Assembly (NCBI GenBank): GCA_003156715.1
Contig: PMHO01000053.1
Coordinates: 1 to 64,000 of the forward strand
Source: Candidatus Tityobacter terrigena
GTDB taxonomy: Bacteria; Vulcanimicrobiota; Vulcanimicrobiia; Vulcanimicrobiales; Vulcanimicrobiaceae
DNA length: 64,000 nt
Reading direction: 5' to 3'
A program made the translations under genes and the position numbers. Position 1 is the stretch's first letter. Each line of letters opens with the position of its first letter. The notes under the pieces were generated by a model. It searched no databases and had not been told where the DNA came from. It saw only the letters and a program-made list of their open reading frames with translations. Of the stretch, positions 35,103 through 43,995 are shown piece after piece.

Positions 35103-35696
35103 ATGGTGGATCCCGAACGAACGAGTCGCCCCGCCGGCTCCGGCGAGGACGTGGCTCGCGTTCGGCCGGCGACGCGCGCCGACATCCCACGCCTGTCGGA
35201 GCTGATCGAACGCTCGGTGCGCGGGCTGCAGCGCCACGATTATACCGAGCCGCAGATCGAAGGTGCGCTTGCGACCATCTTCGGCGTCGACACGACCCTG
35301 ATCGACGACGGGACGTATCTCGTGGTCGAGAGCGAGAGCGCGAGCGAGACCGAGATCGAGATCGTCGCCTGCGGTGGCTGGAGCAGACGCAAGACGCTCT
35401 TCGGCGGTGACCGATGGACGCACCGCGAGTACGACTTGCTCGACCCCGCCGTCGATGCGGCCAAGATCCGCGCATTCTTCGTCCACCCCGACAGGGCGCG
35501 CCGCGGCTTGGGCACCCTCCTTCTGGAAAGGTGCGAGAATGCGGCGCGCGCCGCGGGCTTTCGGCGGTTCGAGCTGGGTGCGACAATGACGGGCGCCCGT
35601 CTCTACGAGCGGCGCGGCTACAAGGAGGTCGACCGGATTGGGGTGCTGCTCGCGAACGGTGAGACCGTTCCCGTCGTGCGCATGGTCAAGGAATAG
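35103..35696 (+). CDS. GNAT family N-acetyltransferase
   Basis: 197 residues. The GNAT core reads RVRPATRADIPRLSELIERSV, then IRAFFVHPDRARRGLGTLLLERCE (acetyl-CoA-binding RxxGxG/A as RRGLGT) and ARLYERRGYKEVDR. The middle (GGWSRRKTLFGGDRW) is typical of a subgroup often encoded beside Lrp/AsnC regulators. The start codon is ATG 35103, 13 bases after the regulator stop. Substrate unknown. Confidence 0.87.
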   Translation: MVDPERTSRPAGSGEDVARVRPATRADIPRLSELIERSVRGLQRHDYTEPQIEGALATIFGVDTTLIDDGTYLVVESESASETEIEIVACGGWSRRKTLFGGDRWTHREYDLLDPAVDAAKIRAFFVHPDRARRGLGTLLLERCENAARAAGFRRFELGATMTGARLYERRGYKEVDRIGVLLANGETVPVVRMVKE

Positions 35697-35792
35697 CGCG
35701 CAGGGCAAGCGGCAAGCTCGGCGGTCGTGTCGATTTTGGCGCGGCTCGTTCGACGTGTCCGTAGAATCCCACCGACGAAGGAGAGACACCAG

Positions 35793-36218
35793 ATGCGATT
35801 CATGGCTATCGTCAAGGCGACCGAGAAGAGCGAGGCGGGGCGCATGCCCGAGACCGAGCGAGTCGCCGAGATGCTCAAGTTTAACGAAGAACTCGCGCGG
35901 GCCGGCGCGCTCCTCGAGGCCGAGGGTCTGCACCCGAGCGCTAAGGGCGCGCGAATCACCTTCTCCGGGCCTAAGCCGACCGTCATCGACGGACCGTTCG
36001 CCGAGACCAAGGAGCTGGTCGGAGGCTTCTGGTTGCTATCGGTCAAGTCCAAAGAAGAGGCGATCGAATGGTTCTTGCGCTGCCCGTTCGAGGAGGGCGA
36101 ACAGGTCGAGATCCGTCAAGTTTACGAGGTGGGGGACTTCAGCCCCGAACTCACGCAGATGTTCGAAGAGCAAGAACGCCTTGCGGTGCGACTGACGGCC
36201 GAGCGGTCGCAGAGTTGA
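35793..36218 (+). CDS. YCII/DGPF domain protein
   Basis: 141 residues. YCII-related family with the diagnostic DGPF motif (TVIDGPFAETKELVGGFWLL). Starts MRFMAIVKATEKSEAG, as in relatives. GGAG is ten bases upstream of ATG 35793. DGPF proteins accompany ECF42-type sigma factors, and here the sigma gene overlaps it by four bases (TTGA). Role unknown; it may be a small enzyme or a target/partner of the sigma factor. Confidence 0.88.
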   Translation: MRFMAIVKATEKSEAGRMPETERVAEMLKFNEELARAGALLEAEGLHPSAKGARITFSGPKPTVIDGPFAETKELVGGFWLLSVKSKEEAIEWFLRCPFEEGEQVEIRQVYEVGDFSPELTQMFEEQERLAVRLTAERSQS

Positions 36219-37480
36219 CGGAAAACCACCTCGACGCGCATCGGACGCTCGACGCCATCTGGCGGATCGAGTCGCCGAAGTTGATCGCCGGGCTCGCGCG
36301 GATGGTGCGCGACGTCGGAGTCGCCGAGGACCTCGCGCAGGATGCTTTCGTCTCCGCGCTCGACCAGTGGCCGGAGACGGGCATCCCGCGCAACCCCGGC
36401 GCGTGGCTTATGGCAATCGCCAAACGGCGCGCGATCGACCGGTTCCGGCGCGAGGACCGGCTCGAGCGCAAGCACGACGAGATCGCCCGCAACGGCGCAC
36501 TGCTCGCCGCCGAAGACGTCGCTCTCGACGCGCTCGACGACGACATCGGCGACGACCTGTTGCGCCTTATCTTCATCGCGTGCCATCCGCTCCTCACCGT
36601 GGAAGCGCGGGTCGCGCTGACCTTGCGCCTGCTCGGCGGGCTGACGACCGCCGAGATCGCGCGGGCGTTTCTCGTGGGCGAACCGGCGATCGCCCAACGG
36701 ATCGTGCGCGCCAAACGAACGCTTCGCGAAGCGCGCGTCCCATTCGAAGTTCCGAGCAGGCAAGAACGCACCGAACGCCTCTCGTCGGTGCTCGAAGTCA
36801 TCTACCTCATCTTCAACGAGGGGTATTCAGCGACGACCGGCGAGGACGTCGTGAGGCCGGCGCTGTGCGAGGATGCAATGCGCCTGGGCCGCGTGGTTGC
36901 CGAACTCGTGCCCACTGAGCCGGAAGTGCACGGCCTCGTCGCGCTCATGGAGCTGCAGGCCTCGCGCCTGAAGGCGCGCATCGGCCCGAGCGGCGAGCCC
37001 ATTCTTCTTCTCGACCAGGATCGCGGCCAGTGGGACCACCTGCTCATCGGTCGCGGCCTGGCCGCGCTCGCGCGCGCCGAGAAATCGTCTAAGAGCCTCG
37101 GGCCGTACGCGCTGCAAGCCGCGATCGCCGCATGCCACGCGCGCGCGCGCACGGCAGCCGAAACCGACTGGACGCGCATCGCCGCACTCTACGACGCACT
37201 TGCGGTACTCCTCCCGACGCCGGTCGTGCACCTCAATAGAGCCGTTGCGATCGGCATGGCGTACGGACCCGCCGCCGGCCTCGAACTTGTCGATGCGCTC
37301 GCGTCGGAGCCGGCGCTAACGGCGTACTACTTGCTGCCGAGCGTTCGCGGCGACCTCCTCGAAAAGCTCGGCCTCCCGAGCGAAGCTCGCGCCGAGTTCG
37401 AGCGCGCAGCATCGCTCGCCCACAACGTCCCCGTCCGCAATCTCCTTCTCGGGCGCGCCGCAGCCTGCGCTCGGGCCTAA
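36215..37480 (+). CDS. ECF42-type RNA polymerase sigma factor with long C-terminal extension
   Basis: 421 residues. Regions 2 and 4 are at about 10-185 (GLARMVRDVGVAEDLAQDAF, ALDQWPETGIPRNPGAWLMA, then AEIARAFLVGEPAIAQRIVRA). A ~200-residue TPR-like extension follows (DUF6596-type: VIYLIFNEGYSATTGEDVVRP), which replaces an anti-sigma factor. The likely start is TTG 36215, overlapping the YCII stop as TTGA; the frame upstream to 36068 is antisense-like reading of the YCII gene. The pair is a standard ECF42 locus. Confidence 0.9.
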   Translation: MTENHLDAHRTLDAIWRIESPKLIAGLARMVRDVGVAEDLAQDAFVSALDQWPETGIPRNPGAWLMAIAKRRAIDRFRREDRLERKHDEIARNGALLAAEDVALDALDDDIGDDLLRLIFIACHPLLTVEARVALTLRLLGGLTTAEIARAFLVGEPAIAQRIVRAKRTLREARVPFEVPSRQERTERLSSVLEVIYLIFNEGYSATTGEDVVRPALCEDAMRLGRVVAELVPTEPEVHGLVALMELQASRLKARIGPSGEPILLLDQDRGQWDHLLIGRGLAALARAEKSSKSLGPYALQAAIAACHARARTAAETDWTRIAALYDALAVLLPTPVVHLNRAVAIGMAYGPAAGLELVDALASEPALTAYYLLPSVRGDLLEKLGLPSEARAEFERAASLAHNVPVRNLLLGRAAACARA

Positions 37481-37508
37481 ACGTAACCAGACGGCCTCGG
37501 TGGGAGGG

Positions 37509-38567
37509 TTACTCGAATGCTTGAGGGTGCTGACCATCCGCGAGGCCCTGGGCGAAGGCCGCGTTGAGCTTCGACTGGTCGCTGAAATCGAGTACCGAAA
37601 CCGGCAGAGCTTTGCCCGGCCGGACGTAACGGAGAGCGACTTGCCGTTTGCCCGCTAGGCGCTCCTGGACCGCCCTCGGCGCTGCCGCATGATTGTCGAG
37701 CGCGACATTGGTTAGTGAGGCAAGATTGAAGTCGTCCTCGAGAATTTTCTGCTGCATCACGTCGTAACAGGCAAAAGCGATATCGATAAGGTTTCGTGGC
37801 GGCGGTGACGGCGCATCGTTCGACAGCGGGTCGAGAAAAACGACCGTGATATCGTCGGCTCCTGCCGCTACCGCCAACGATATCGGAGTATTGTTCGCCA
37901 CGCCTCCATCGACGAAGAATTTGGGAGGCGGAGCACCCAGGTTCATCTGGATCGGCGTAAAAACGGCGGGGATTGCCGCCGATGCTTCAAGGACCTCCAC
38001 ATAGTTGAGCTGGGAAAGCGCCTGCGTCTCGAGCTTTGCTGCAGTTCGAAACGTAACCACATTCGACGCCGTCCGCCCGACGAAAGCATAGAAGGCGGTT
38101 GCAGTTCGCTTGGTGATGTCGGTTGCGCTTACGATCAGCGTGCTGCGAAGATTGTTATAGTTTGCGAACTGCTTGAGGAGCGCTTCGATCGGTGCTTCGT
38201 TGAATGCTCCTAGAAGCGAGAACAGGGCGGTCTTCGAGCCGATTTTCATCCAGAGCAGCACGAGGCCCGGAGTGTGGCTGACCTTTGCCACCGTTGGGAG
38301 ACTCTGCCAGTCGGAGAACGCCTGCAGGAACTCTTCAACGTGTTTGACCGTCGGCTGCGGCTGGATCACATTACGGCCCGCAATCGTGCTCCACATCGTC
38401 TTGAGCGCGGCGATGTCGTGCTGTGCGGTTAGCGATGCATTGATCGCACCGATCGATGTTCCGACGACGATGTCGAACGGCTGAATTTGCCATAACGAGG
38501 TGATGACACCCGCTTCGTAGGCGCCCTTGGCTCCGCCGCCGCTCAGGACGAGGGCCCGGACGCTCAC
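37509..38567 (-). CDS. Patatin-like phospholipase
   Basis: 352 residues. Oxyanion loop GGGAKG (10-15), nucleophile GTSIG (Ser38) and catalytic Asp220 in VDGG make an apparently complete Ser-Asp dyad. No signal peptide, so it acts in the cytoplasm or at the inner face of the membrane, cleaving acyl chains from lipids. GTG 38567 overlaps the stop of the upstream membrane protein (GTGA), which strongly implies a joint function. No cyclic-nucleotide synthase is adjacent, so a CBASS-type role is not supported. Confidence 0.88.
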   Translation of the reverse strand: MSVRALVLSGGGAKGAYEAGVITSLWQIQPFDIVVGTSIGAINASLTAQHDIAALKTMWSTIAGRNVIQPQPTVKHVEEFLQAFSDWQSLPTVAKVSHTPGLVLLWMKIGSKTALFSLLGAFNEAPIEALLKQFANYNNLRSTLIVSATDITKRTATAFYAFVGRTASNVVTFRTAAKLETQALSQLNYVEVLEASAAIPAVFTPIQMNLGAPPPKFFVDGGVANNTPISLAVAAGADDITVVFLDPLSNDAPSPPPRNLIDIAFACYDVMQQKILEDDFNLASLTNVALDNHAAAPRAVQERLAGKRQVALRYVRPGKALPVSVLDFSDQSKLNAAFAQGLADGQHPQAFE

Positions 38568-39817
38568 GAGCCGTTACCAGCCGGCGGCTTCGCGCCCGCC
38601 GAGCGCACGTTAACGATCGTGCCGAGAAGATCGAACCAGAAAGGGGCACCCAAGAGTATCGCGATGGTGGTCATTCCCAATCCAAAGAGTTTGAGCCACA
38701 GGTCGCTCTCGAAGATTTTTTCGTGGAATTCAGCTTGAGGGTTGGGGTCAAGGTACCTGACAAAATCACGCCATCGTTGGCCGTTCCAGCCGATCGGCAG
38801 TTCGGCCAGCGTCGCATCGCCGATCCGGCAGACCGGCGGCTTGACCGTGTTGTCGACCACGAATCCGCTGTCGCACGTGCAAGCGCTCGGCGACGCACAG
38901 GGTACGGTCATCGAGGGCATCGTGCTCATCGTGGGTGCGGTGCCGGCGGGCGCAGAACTACCGGTTGTCGACGGAGTGGGCTGGTACCGCTGGTAGTAGG
39001 CTTGCGTTGCAGACGCGAGCGCGCCGGCGAGGGCGGTGTTGCGCTGCAGTTCCTTCACGATCTGGACCGTGTCGACGTTGAAAGCGATGGCGATGATCAG
39101 CCCGATGTAGGCGAGCATGATCTGGGCGCTGCGCTTGTACCAGCCGCTGACGCGGTCCATATGGCTGTCATACCACGAGCCTATGGCCTCCGTGAACTGG
39201 TTGTAATCACCCCTTGCATCGCGCCAGATCGGCATGAGCGAATCGTAGAGCGGACGGTACGGACCCGCCGGATCGGCAAGCGTATTCAGACCGGCTACGA
39301 CAGCCGTTTCTGCCGCGCCGAACGTGGCGAGCGAGGTGCCGCCGGGCGCCTTCCCCTGAAGCAGATCGATGATTACCGCAGCAAAGTGATCCGAACTCAC
39401 GTAGGGCGGATTCTTCGATCCGGCCCCTTGTGCGGCGTTCCCCGCAGTAACAGATGGCTGGGGTATAGACGAGGTCTGCTTGGGAAGCACTTGCGTGACG
39501 TACTTGAGACCGAGCACCGTTCGAAGCCATGCCCAAAAGTCGTGCCCGGGGGTTTCTCCAAGAGATGCGATCAGGGGATGGCCAAAAAAGTCCGCCGTCG
39601 CCGCGTCCCCGATCATCGCACGAATTCCAGCGATGAGGGTCTTCGACCGCAGTTGCAGATAGGTTGCAATCTGCTCGTTCACCCAAGAAGCCGCGAGCGC
39701 AAAGGCGATGTACACGCCGATGAGCCCAATGACCGTCGTCAGAAGAGCCGTCACACTAACTCCTCCGCCCACCAAGATAATGCCGACGGCATCGGTGAGC
39801 CCTCTTGACCATGGCAT
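38564..39817 (-). CDS. Membrane protein coupled to patatin
   Basis: 417 residues. Hydrophobic segments are near 20-45, 235-250 and 375-400. The N-terminal soluble part contains FGHPLIASLGETPGHDFWAW, and a long helical region precedes the second membrane segment (MDRVSGWYKRSAQIMLAYIG, IAFNVDTVQIVKEL). Between segments 2 and 3 is a Pro/Thr-rich linker and a Cys cluster (CASPSACTCDSGF, then PPVCRIG), a small disulfide-type module. I recognise it only as a conserved bacterial hypothetical membrane protein. It is translationally coupled to the patatin. Confidence 0.7.
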   Translation of the reverse strand: MPWSRGLTDAVGIILVGGGVSVTALLTTVIGLIGVYIAFALAASWVNEQIATYLQLRSKTLIAGIRAMIGDAATADFFGHPLIASLGETPGHDFWAWLRTVLGLKYVTQVLPKQTSSIPQPSVTAGNAAQGAGSKNPPYVSSDHFAAVIIDLLQGKAPGGTSLATFGAAETAVVAGLNTLADPAGPYRPLYDSLMPIWRDARGDYNQFTEAIGSWYDSHMDRVSGWYKRSAQIMLAYIGLIIAIAFNVDTVQIVKELQRNTALAGALASATQAYYQRYQPTPSTTGSSAPAGTAPTMSTMPSMTVPCASPSACTCDSGFVVDNTVKPPVCRIGDATLAELPIGWNGQRWRDFVRYLDPNPQAEFHEKIFESDLWLKLFGLGMTTIAILLGAPFWFDLLGTIVNVRSAGAKPPAGNGS

Positions 39818-40029
39818 TGACGCATCCGAGCTAAATTATTCACGCAACCTACGTACGACAACGGGCCTTTTGGGGAATCGCCACCCCAAGAATGGCGTTA
39901 GCCCGCCCTTCCACTTTCATTATAAACCCCGTAGGGGGGCGGGTCCAGCTATCCATCCTTGTTTCATGAGCAGCAGTCGCTCGCCAGAGGATCACGTACC
40001 CGTCTAGGCTTTCTCCGGTTGCCGAGGAT

Positions 40030-40866
40030 TTGCCTGATGCCGGAGTAACCAAGGTCGTGGTGGATGTTTGGAAGGCCGGCACCTTTACCGGAGAAACGCA
40101 GTCGCTCGAGATTGCCGGTGCTTTGCTCACCGACGTCCGGCACCTACGGGCCAATAGGGTGCCGCAGCACGCCCACGAGGCGCCGTACTTCAGCCTCCTG
40201 CTCGAAGGGTCGTATTCTGAGAGTGCGGCCGACTTTGCGATTCGCTACGAGCCCTACACCGTGGTTTTCCACGATCGGCTAACGCCGCATCAAGATGCGA
40301 TCGACGCCGCGGGCTGTCGCATGTTCTTCGTCGAGCTTCTGCCCGCGTGGTACGAGGTGATCGACGAGTTGCGCCCGTTGCCGGCGCACTTGTTCGAACT
40401 CCACGGCGGCACGCCGCTATGGCTGCTGATGCGCCTGCATCGCGAATACCTTGCGGGCGATTCCTCCAACGCGGTAACGGTCGAATCGCTCATCTACGAT
40501 CTTTGCAGCTACCTGACGACGGTCCCAAGCAGCGTCGCCGACGAACCGCCGTGGATTTCGCGCCTCGACGCGGTGCTGCAAGCCCGGTTCGAGAGCCGAC
40601 TGCCGCTGCGCGAGTTGGCGCGCGAGCTTGGCATCCACCCAGCCCATATGTGCCGAGGCTATCGCCGGTTTCGCCACCGGACGATCGGCGATCACGTGAC
40701 CGGGCTGCGCGTTCAACTTGTGAGCCGCCTCTTGGCGAAGGGTGACGTGCCGCTTGGAGAGATCGCCGATGCCGCCGGATTCTCCGATCAAAGCCACATG
40801 ACGCGCGCGTTCAGTCGAGTCGTCGGCGTCGCGCCGGGCGCATACCGGCGCGGCAATCTAGGCTAG
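40030..40866 (+). CDS. AraC family transcriptional regulator
   Basis: 278 residues. An N-terminal cupin-like sensor (VPQHAHEAPYFSLLLEGSYSE) is followed by the two-helix-turn-helix AraC domain at about 180-275 (LPLRELARELGIHPAHMCRGY, then LGEIADAAGFSDQSHMTRAF, then GVAPGAYRR). The start is uncertain: TTG 40030 has GAGGA immediately before it, and GTG 40057 or 40060 are alternatives. The last nine bases overlap the end of the convergent DJ-1/PfpI gene. Confidence 0.88.
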   Translation: MPDAGVTKVVVDVWKAGTFTGETQSLEIAGALLTDVRHLRANRVPQHAHEAPYFSLLLEGSYSESAADFAIRYEPYTVVFHDRLTPHQDAIDAAGCRMFFVELLPAWYEVIDELRPLPAHLFELHGGTPLWLLMRLHREYLAGDSSNAVTVESLIYDLCSYLTTVPSSVADEPPWISRLDAVLQARFESRLPLRELARELGIHPAHMCRGYRRFRHRTIGDHVTGLRVQLVSRLLAKGDVPLGEIADAAGFSDQSHMTRAFSRVVGVAPGAYRRGNLG

Positions 40867-41586
40867 GCCGACGTCGTTGAGACCCTTGGGCCGAGGCGTG
40901 CAGCGGTACTCCATCGAGTACGCGGAGTTTTTCGCGGCGCCAAGGCCATAGTAGCGTTCGATGACCCGCAGTGCAAGATCCATGCCGCAGGACTCGCCAC
41001 CGGAGGATGCCATCATGCCGCTCTCGACGAACCTTGGCCCGCGGATCAAGTCGACCTTCGGATATAGCTTCGCAAACAGGTCGTAGCCATCGTGATGCGT
41101 CGTCGCCCTGTGGCCGTTGAAGAGTCCGGCTTTGGCGACGAGAAATGCGCCGGTGCATACCGACATCGTTACGTCGGTGCCGGCGCTCGCCTTGCGGATC
41201 CACGCGATCGTCTCCGGGAGCTGTCGCTGCATCGGCACGACCAGCACGTGTGGTTGCGGCGCGTTCTCAAACGTGTACTGCGGAACGATCGAGAAGCCGC
41301 CCTGATCGAGCGGCGTTTTCGTGGCGGCGACCGAGTACGTGTTAAACAGCGGCGGCTTGCCCATTTCCATGCTTGGACCAAGCCACGCGCCGGCGAACGC
41401 CGTCAACGGACCGAAGAAGTCGATCGCGACGAGATCCGGCCCGACCGCAAACGCCACTTGAACGGGTCCGTGTCCCGGCGGCTGCAGTGGAATTGCGGAT
41501 TCCGATGTCGCGAACGTGGCACTGGATGAGGCGCTGAGGCTGCCGAGAAGGCCGGCCGCGCCTAAGAGAAGCTGTTTGCGATGCAT
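40858..41586 (-). CDS. Exported DJ-1/PfpI family protein
   Basis: 242 residues with an N-terminal signal-like hydrophobic segment (about 5-25). The DJ-1/PfpI domain has the nucleophile elbow SVCTGAFLVAKAGLFNG (Cys144) followed by HRATTHHDGYD. This arrangement is typical of the amidase-like domains that sit in front of AraC domains (GATase1-AraC), but here it is a separate exported protein next to an AraC gene. It could be an isonitrile-hydratase-like or glyoxalase-like enzyme. Activity unknown. Confidence 0.82.
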   Translation of the reverse strand: MHRKQLLLGAAGLLGSLSASSSATFATSESAIPLQPPGHGPVQVAFAVGPDLVAIDFFGPLTAFAGAWLGPSMEMGKPPLFNTYSVAATKTPLDQGGFSIVPQYTFENAPQPHVLVVPMQRQLPETIAWIRKASAGTDVTMSVCTGAFLVAKAGLFNGHRATTHHDGYDLFAKLYPKVDLIRGPRFVESGMMASSGGESCGMDLALRVIERYYGLGAAKNSAYSMEYRCTPRPKGLNDVGLA

Positions 41587-42009
41587 CCGACAAGTTTAGC
41601 ACCGCCGTCCCACGCCGTCTTGAACCGGCGTTGCATTTGGCTCAAATCGTACGTCACGGTTAGACGAGCGGCGGCCTTAGCAAGACCGCGCAGCGCGCAA
41701 CCCAAAGGCCACGCATACCGAAGCTACCGAGACTCCTCGATTGCGTCGACACGGTCGGGGCAAAATGCACATGATCCTGGATCTCGACGACGGCCGAAAA
41801 TGTGACATTGCAGACACCATGTATGAGGATGTCACGTTGAGAAAGAGTCCTAACCGATACCGCGGCTGTTCTCCTTCTGTCACACCAACTGCCGTAGGAT
41901 ACGCGTGGGGCTGATCGAGGTTTGCGGCAAGACAAGCGCCAAGTGAGCATGATTCCACAAAGATACGCCGCAGTCTGCTGGGCGGGAAACGAGACGAGGG
42001 CAGCATCTC
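41587..42009. other. Intergenic region without a supported gene
   Basis: Divergent gap between the DJ-1/PfpI gene and the PHB-depolymerase-like gene. Short open frames are present but none has family resemblance. GTGACAT and ATGTCAC (about 41800-41840) form a loosely spaced inverted repeat that might be a binding site. Confidence 0.4.
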
Positions 42010-43152
42010 ATGGCGAACGTAGTCCGGACGCTTGCGGTTTTTCTCATATACGTGTTCCTCTGCGGCTGCGGCGCCAGCGTCTCGGGCGCGCCCCCGGTCT
42101 CGGCACTATCTTCATCCCACGTAGCATCCGCAACTGGGGCGCAGATGATCGCTGACGGTCGATCCTCCGTCACGCACCTCGGCCACTACAACATCGATCC
42201 CTCGAAGACCTTCGTAGCGGGCATCTCTTCCGGCGGTTTCGCGGCCGTTCAGATGCATGTCGCGCACTCCGCGACGTTCAAGGGTGCTGCGGTCTATGCC
42301 GGCGGCGTCTACTGGTGCGCCGGAGCCGGCGGCGCGGTCCAGGCACTAGCCGACTGCGGCGGCGAGACGCTTCCGACGGGTGAAGCCTCGTACCATAGCA
42401 CGCTCGTACCGTCTGAAGAATACCTCAACGTGCAATCGTCTCTGGGCACGATCGACCCCTCTTCGAACCTGAAGGGTCAACCGGTCTATCTTTGGTCTGG
42501 GACCAACGACACCGTCGTCAATCCGCTGGAGATGGCCGATCTCGACAGCGAGTATACGAAGTACGGGGCGAACATCCAGTTCGACAACGCGTTTCCGGCA
42601 GAGCATGGGTGGGAGTCGCCCGACGGGCAACTCGCCTGCGGCACTCTGGGAAGTCCGTATATGATCGCGTGCTCGCAAAACAACGCCGTCTACGATTCGG
42701 TCCATACCTGGCTCTCGATGTTCTTGGGGAAGCTGCGTCCGCGCAATGACGGCACGCTCTCCGGCAAGCTCTTAACATTCGACCAGACGCAGTTCGGCGC
42801 GTCGCCGAACGTCTCGATGAGCCCGACCGGCTCCGTGTTTGTGCCAAGGGATTGCGCGCAAGGCGCGCTGTGCACATTCGTCCTCGCGCTGCATGGGTGT
42901 CTGCAAGAAGCCTCGCTGATCGGCGACTTATGGGTAACGGAGGCGGGCATCAACGAGTGGGCCGACAAGAACCGCATCGTCGTGGTATATCCCGACACCA
43001 TCGCGTCGTCCGCGCCCGGGCCGACGAACCCCCAAGCCTGCTTCGACTGGTGGGGCTACTCGAACCAGTACGACCCGAACTACGCAATCAAGAGCGGCCT
43101 GCAAATGACGGTGCTCTACGCCATGGTTCAGCGCGCGACAGGAGCGCAGTAA
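42010..43152 (+). CDS. PHB depolymerase / esterase-like lipoprotein
   Basis: 380 residues. The lipoprotein signal ends FLCGCG. The catalytic core is that of extracellular poly(3-hydroxybutyrate) depolymerases (PhaZ/LpqC type): KTFVAGISSGGFAAVQMHVA with nucleophile Ser73 in GISSG, acid Asp in SGTNDTVVNP, and a candidate His in EHGWESPDG. The later segment CTFVLALHGCLQE, with GYSNQYDPNYA, is also typical. It is probably an outer-membrane or periplasmic esterase; whether the substrate is PHB cannot be told. Confidence 0.85.
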   Translation: MANVVRTLAVFLIYVFLCGCGASVSGAPPVSALSSSHVASATGAQMIADGRSSVTHLGHYNIDPSKTFVAGISSGGFAAVQMHVAHSATFKGAAVYAGGVYWCAGAGGAVQALADCGGETLPTGEASYHSTLVPSEEYLNVQSSLGTIDPSSNLKGQPVYLWSGTNDTVVNPLEMADLDSEYTKYGANIQFDNAFPAEHGWESPDGQLACGTLGSPYMIACSQNNAVYDSVHTWLSMFLGKLRPRNDGTLSGKLLTFDQTQFGASPNVSMSPTGSVFVPRDCAQGALCTFVLALHGCLQEASLIGDLWVTEAGINEWADKNRIVVVYPDTIASSAPGPTNPQACFDWWGYSNQYDPNYAIKSGLQMTVLYAMVQRATGAQ

Positions 43153-43176
43153 GCGCGATCACCGCGGCCCCCTCGA

Positions 43177-43890
43177 CTATGTGGCTTTGGTAAGCGCACC
43201 GTTGGAGCGTTGATAGGAAAGGTCCGGGAACCAATCGCCTCGTCCTTGTGGCGTCAGGTCCAACATATTATATACCGGAGTGAGCCGGTCGACTCCACGC
43301 TGATTGATGTTCTCAGCCAACCACGGGTGGCCCGTGTAGAAATGCCGCAGCGTTCCGCTCGAATCGCGAGTAAATACGGAAATGGTCGAATCTTGGTTGC
43401 CCTCGGCATCCTCGCTGGCCATGTCATATTTGAACGTGCTATCTGCGCAACTCAAGAGGCGCAGATTTTTCCAGCCGCGGGACCGGGCGTGAGCCCGCAG
43501 AGCCGGTAAATCGGCCGCGGCCGCGATCGCGAAGTCGACATTCTGAGCCAGGTGATGTGCCACGCCGTTGTAACCGTCGATCCACATCGTGCACATCGGG
43601 CATGGGCTCGTTTGCTTCTTCCCGAACATCAATTGATACACGACCAGCGCGCGACCGGACCCACTGAATAGCTCACTCAAACGCACGGTCTTGACTGGTT
43701 CGTCCCCCGCGTCGAGATCCGCTGGGCCTTCCGTGAACTCATAGTCCTCGACGATGGCGCCCTCAGGAAGGCGGCGGCGCAACTCGGCGACGCGCTCAAA
43801 CTGGCGCATCGACTCGATTTCGGCGAGCCTGAGTTCTCCGCGGCAAGCAAGATACGCCGCGGATTCGTTTGTAAGATTCGTTTGTCGCAT
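43177..43890 (-). CDS. DUF899 thioredoxin-like protein (second copy)
   Basis: 237 residues. DUF899 family with redox motif SPCPMCTMWIDGYNG (Cys97, Cys100). A long acidic stretch after it (ADSTFKYDMASEDAEGNQDS) and HPWLAENINQRGVDRLTPVYN at the end are family features. It differs from the copy at 25709-26455 in the Cys spacing context (CPMC versus CRGC), so these belong to different subfamilies. AGAGGTG lies just before the ATG. The gene stands alone. Confidence 0.86.
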   Translation of the reverse strand: MRQTNLTNESAAYLACRGELRLAEIESMRQFERVAELRRRLPEGAIVEDYEFTEGPADLDAGDEPVKTVRLSELFSGSGRALVVYQLMFGKKQTSPCPMCTMWIDGYNGVAHHLAQNVDFAIAAAADLPALRAHARSRGWKNLRLLSCADSTFKYDMASEDAEGNQDSTISVFTRDSSGTLRHFYTGHPWLAENINQRGVDRLTPVYNMLDLTPQGRGDWFPDLSYQRSNGALTKAT

Positions 43891-43995
43891 GACACCTCTC
43901 GGATCGACAGTTCTGAACGGAATCGCGTCGATGATGTACCCTAAATGGAGAAAAATGCCACCACCGGCGTGGTCTCGCAGTGAGTCCCAATCGAG

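Noticed and set aside
37509-39817. CBASS-type antiphage system built on the patatin
   Set aside because: No nucleotide cyclase, ubiquitin-like or other CBASS gene is adjacent; only a membrane protein is coupled.
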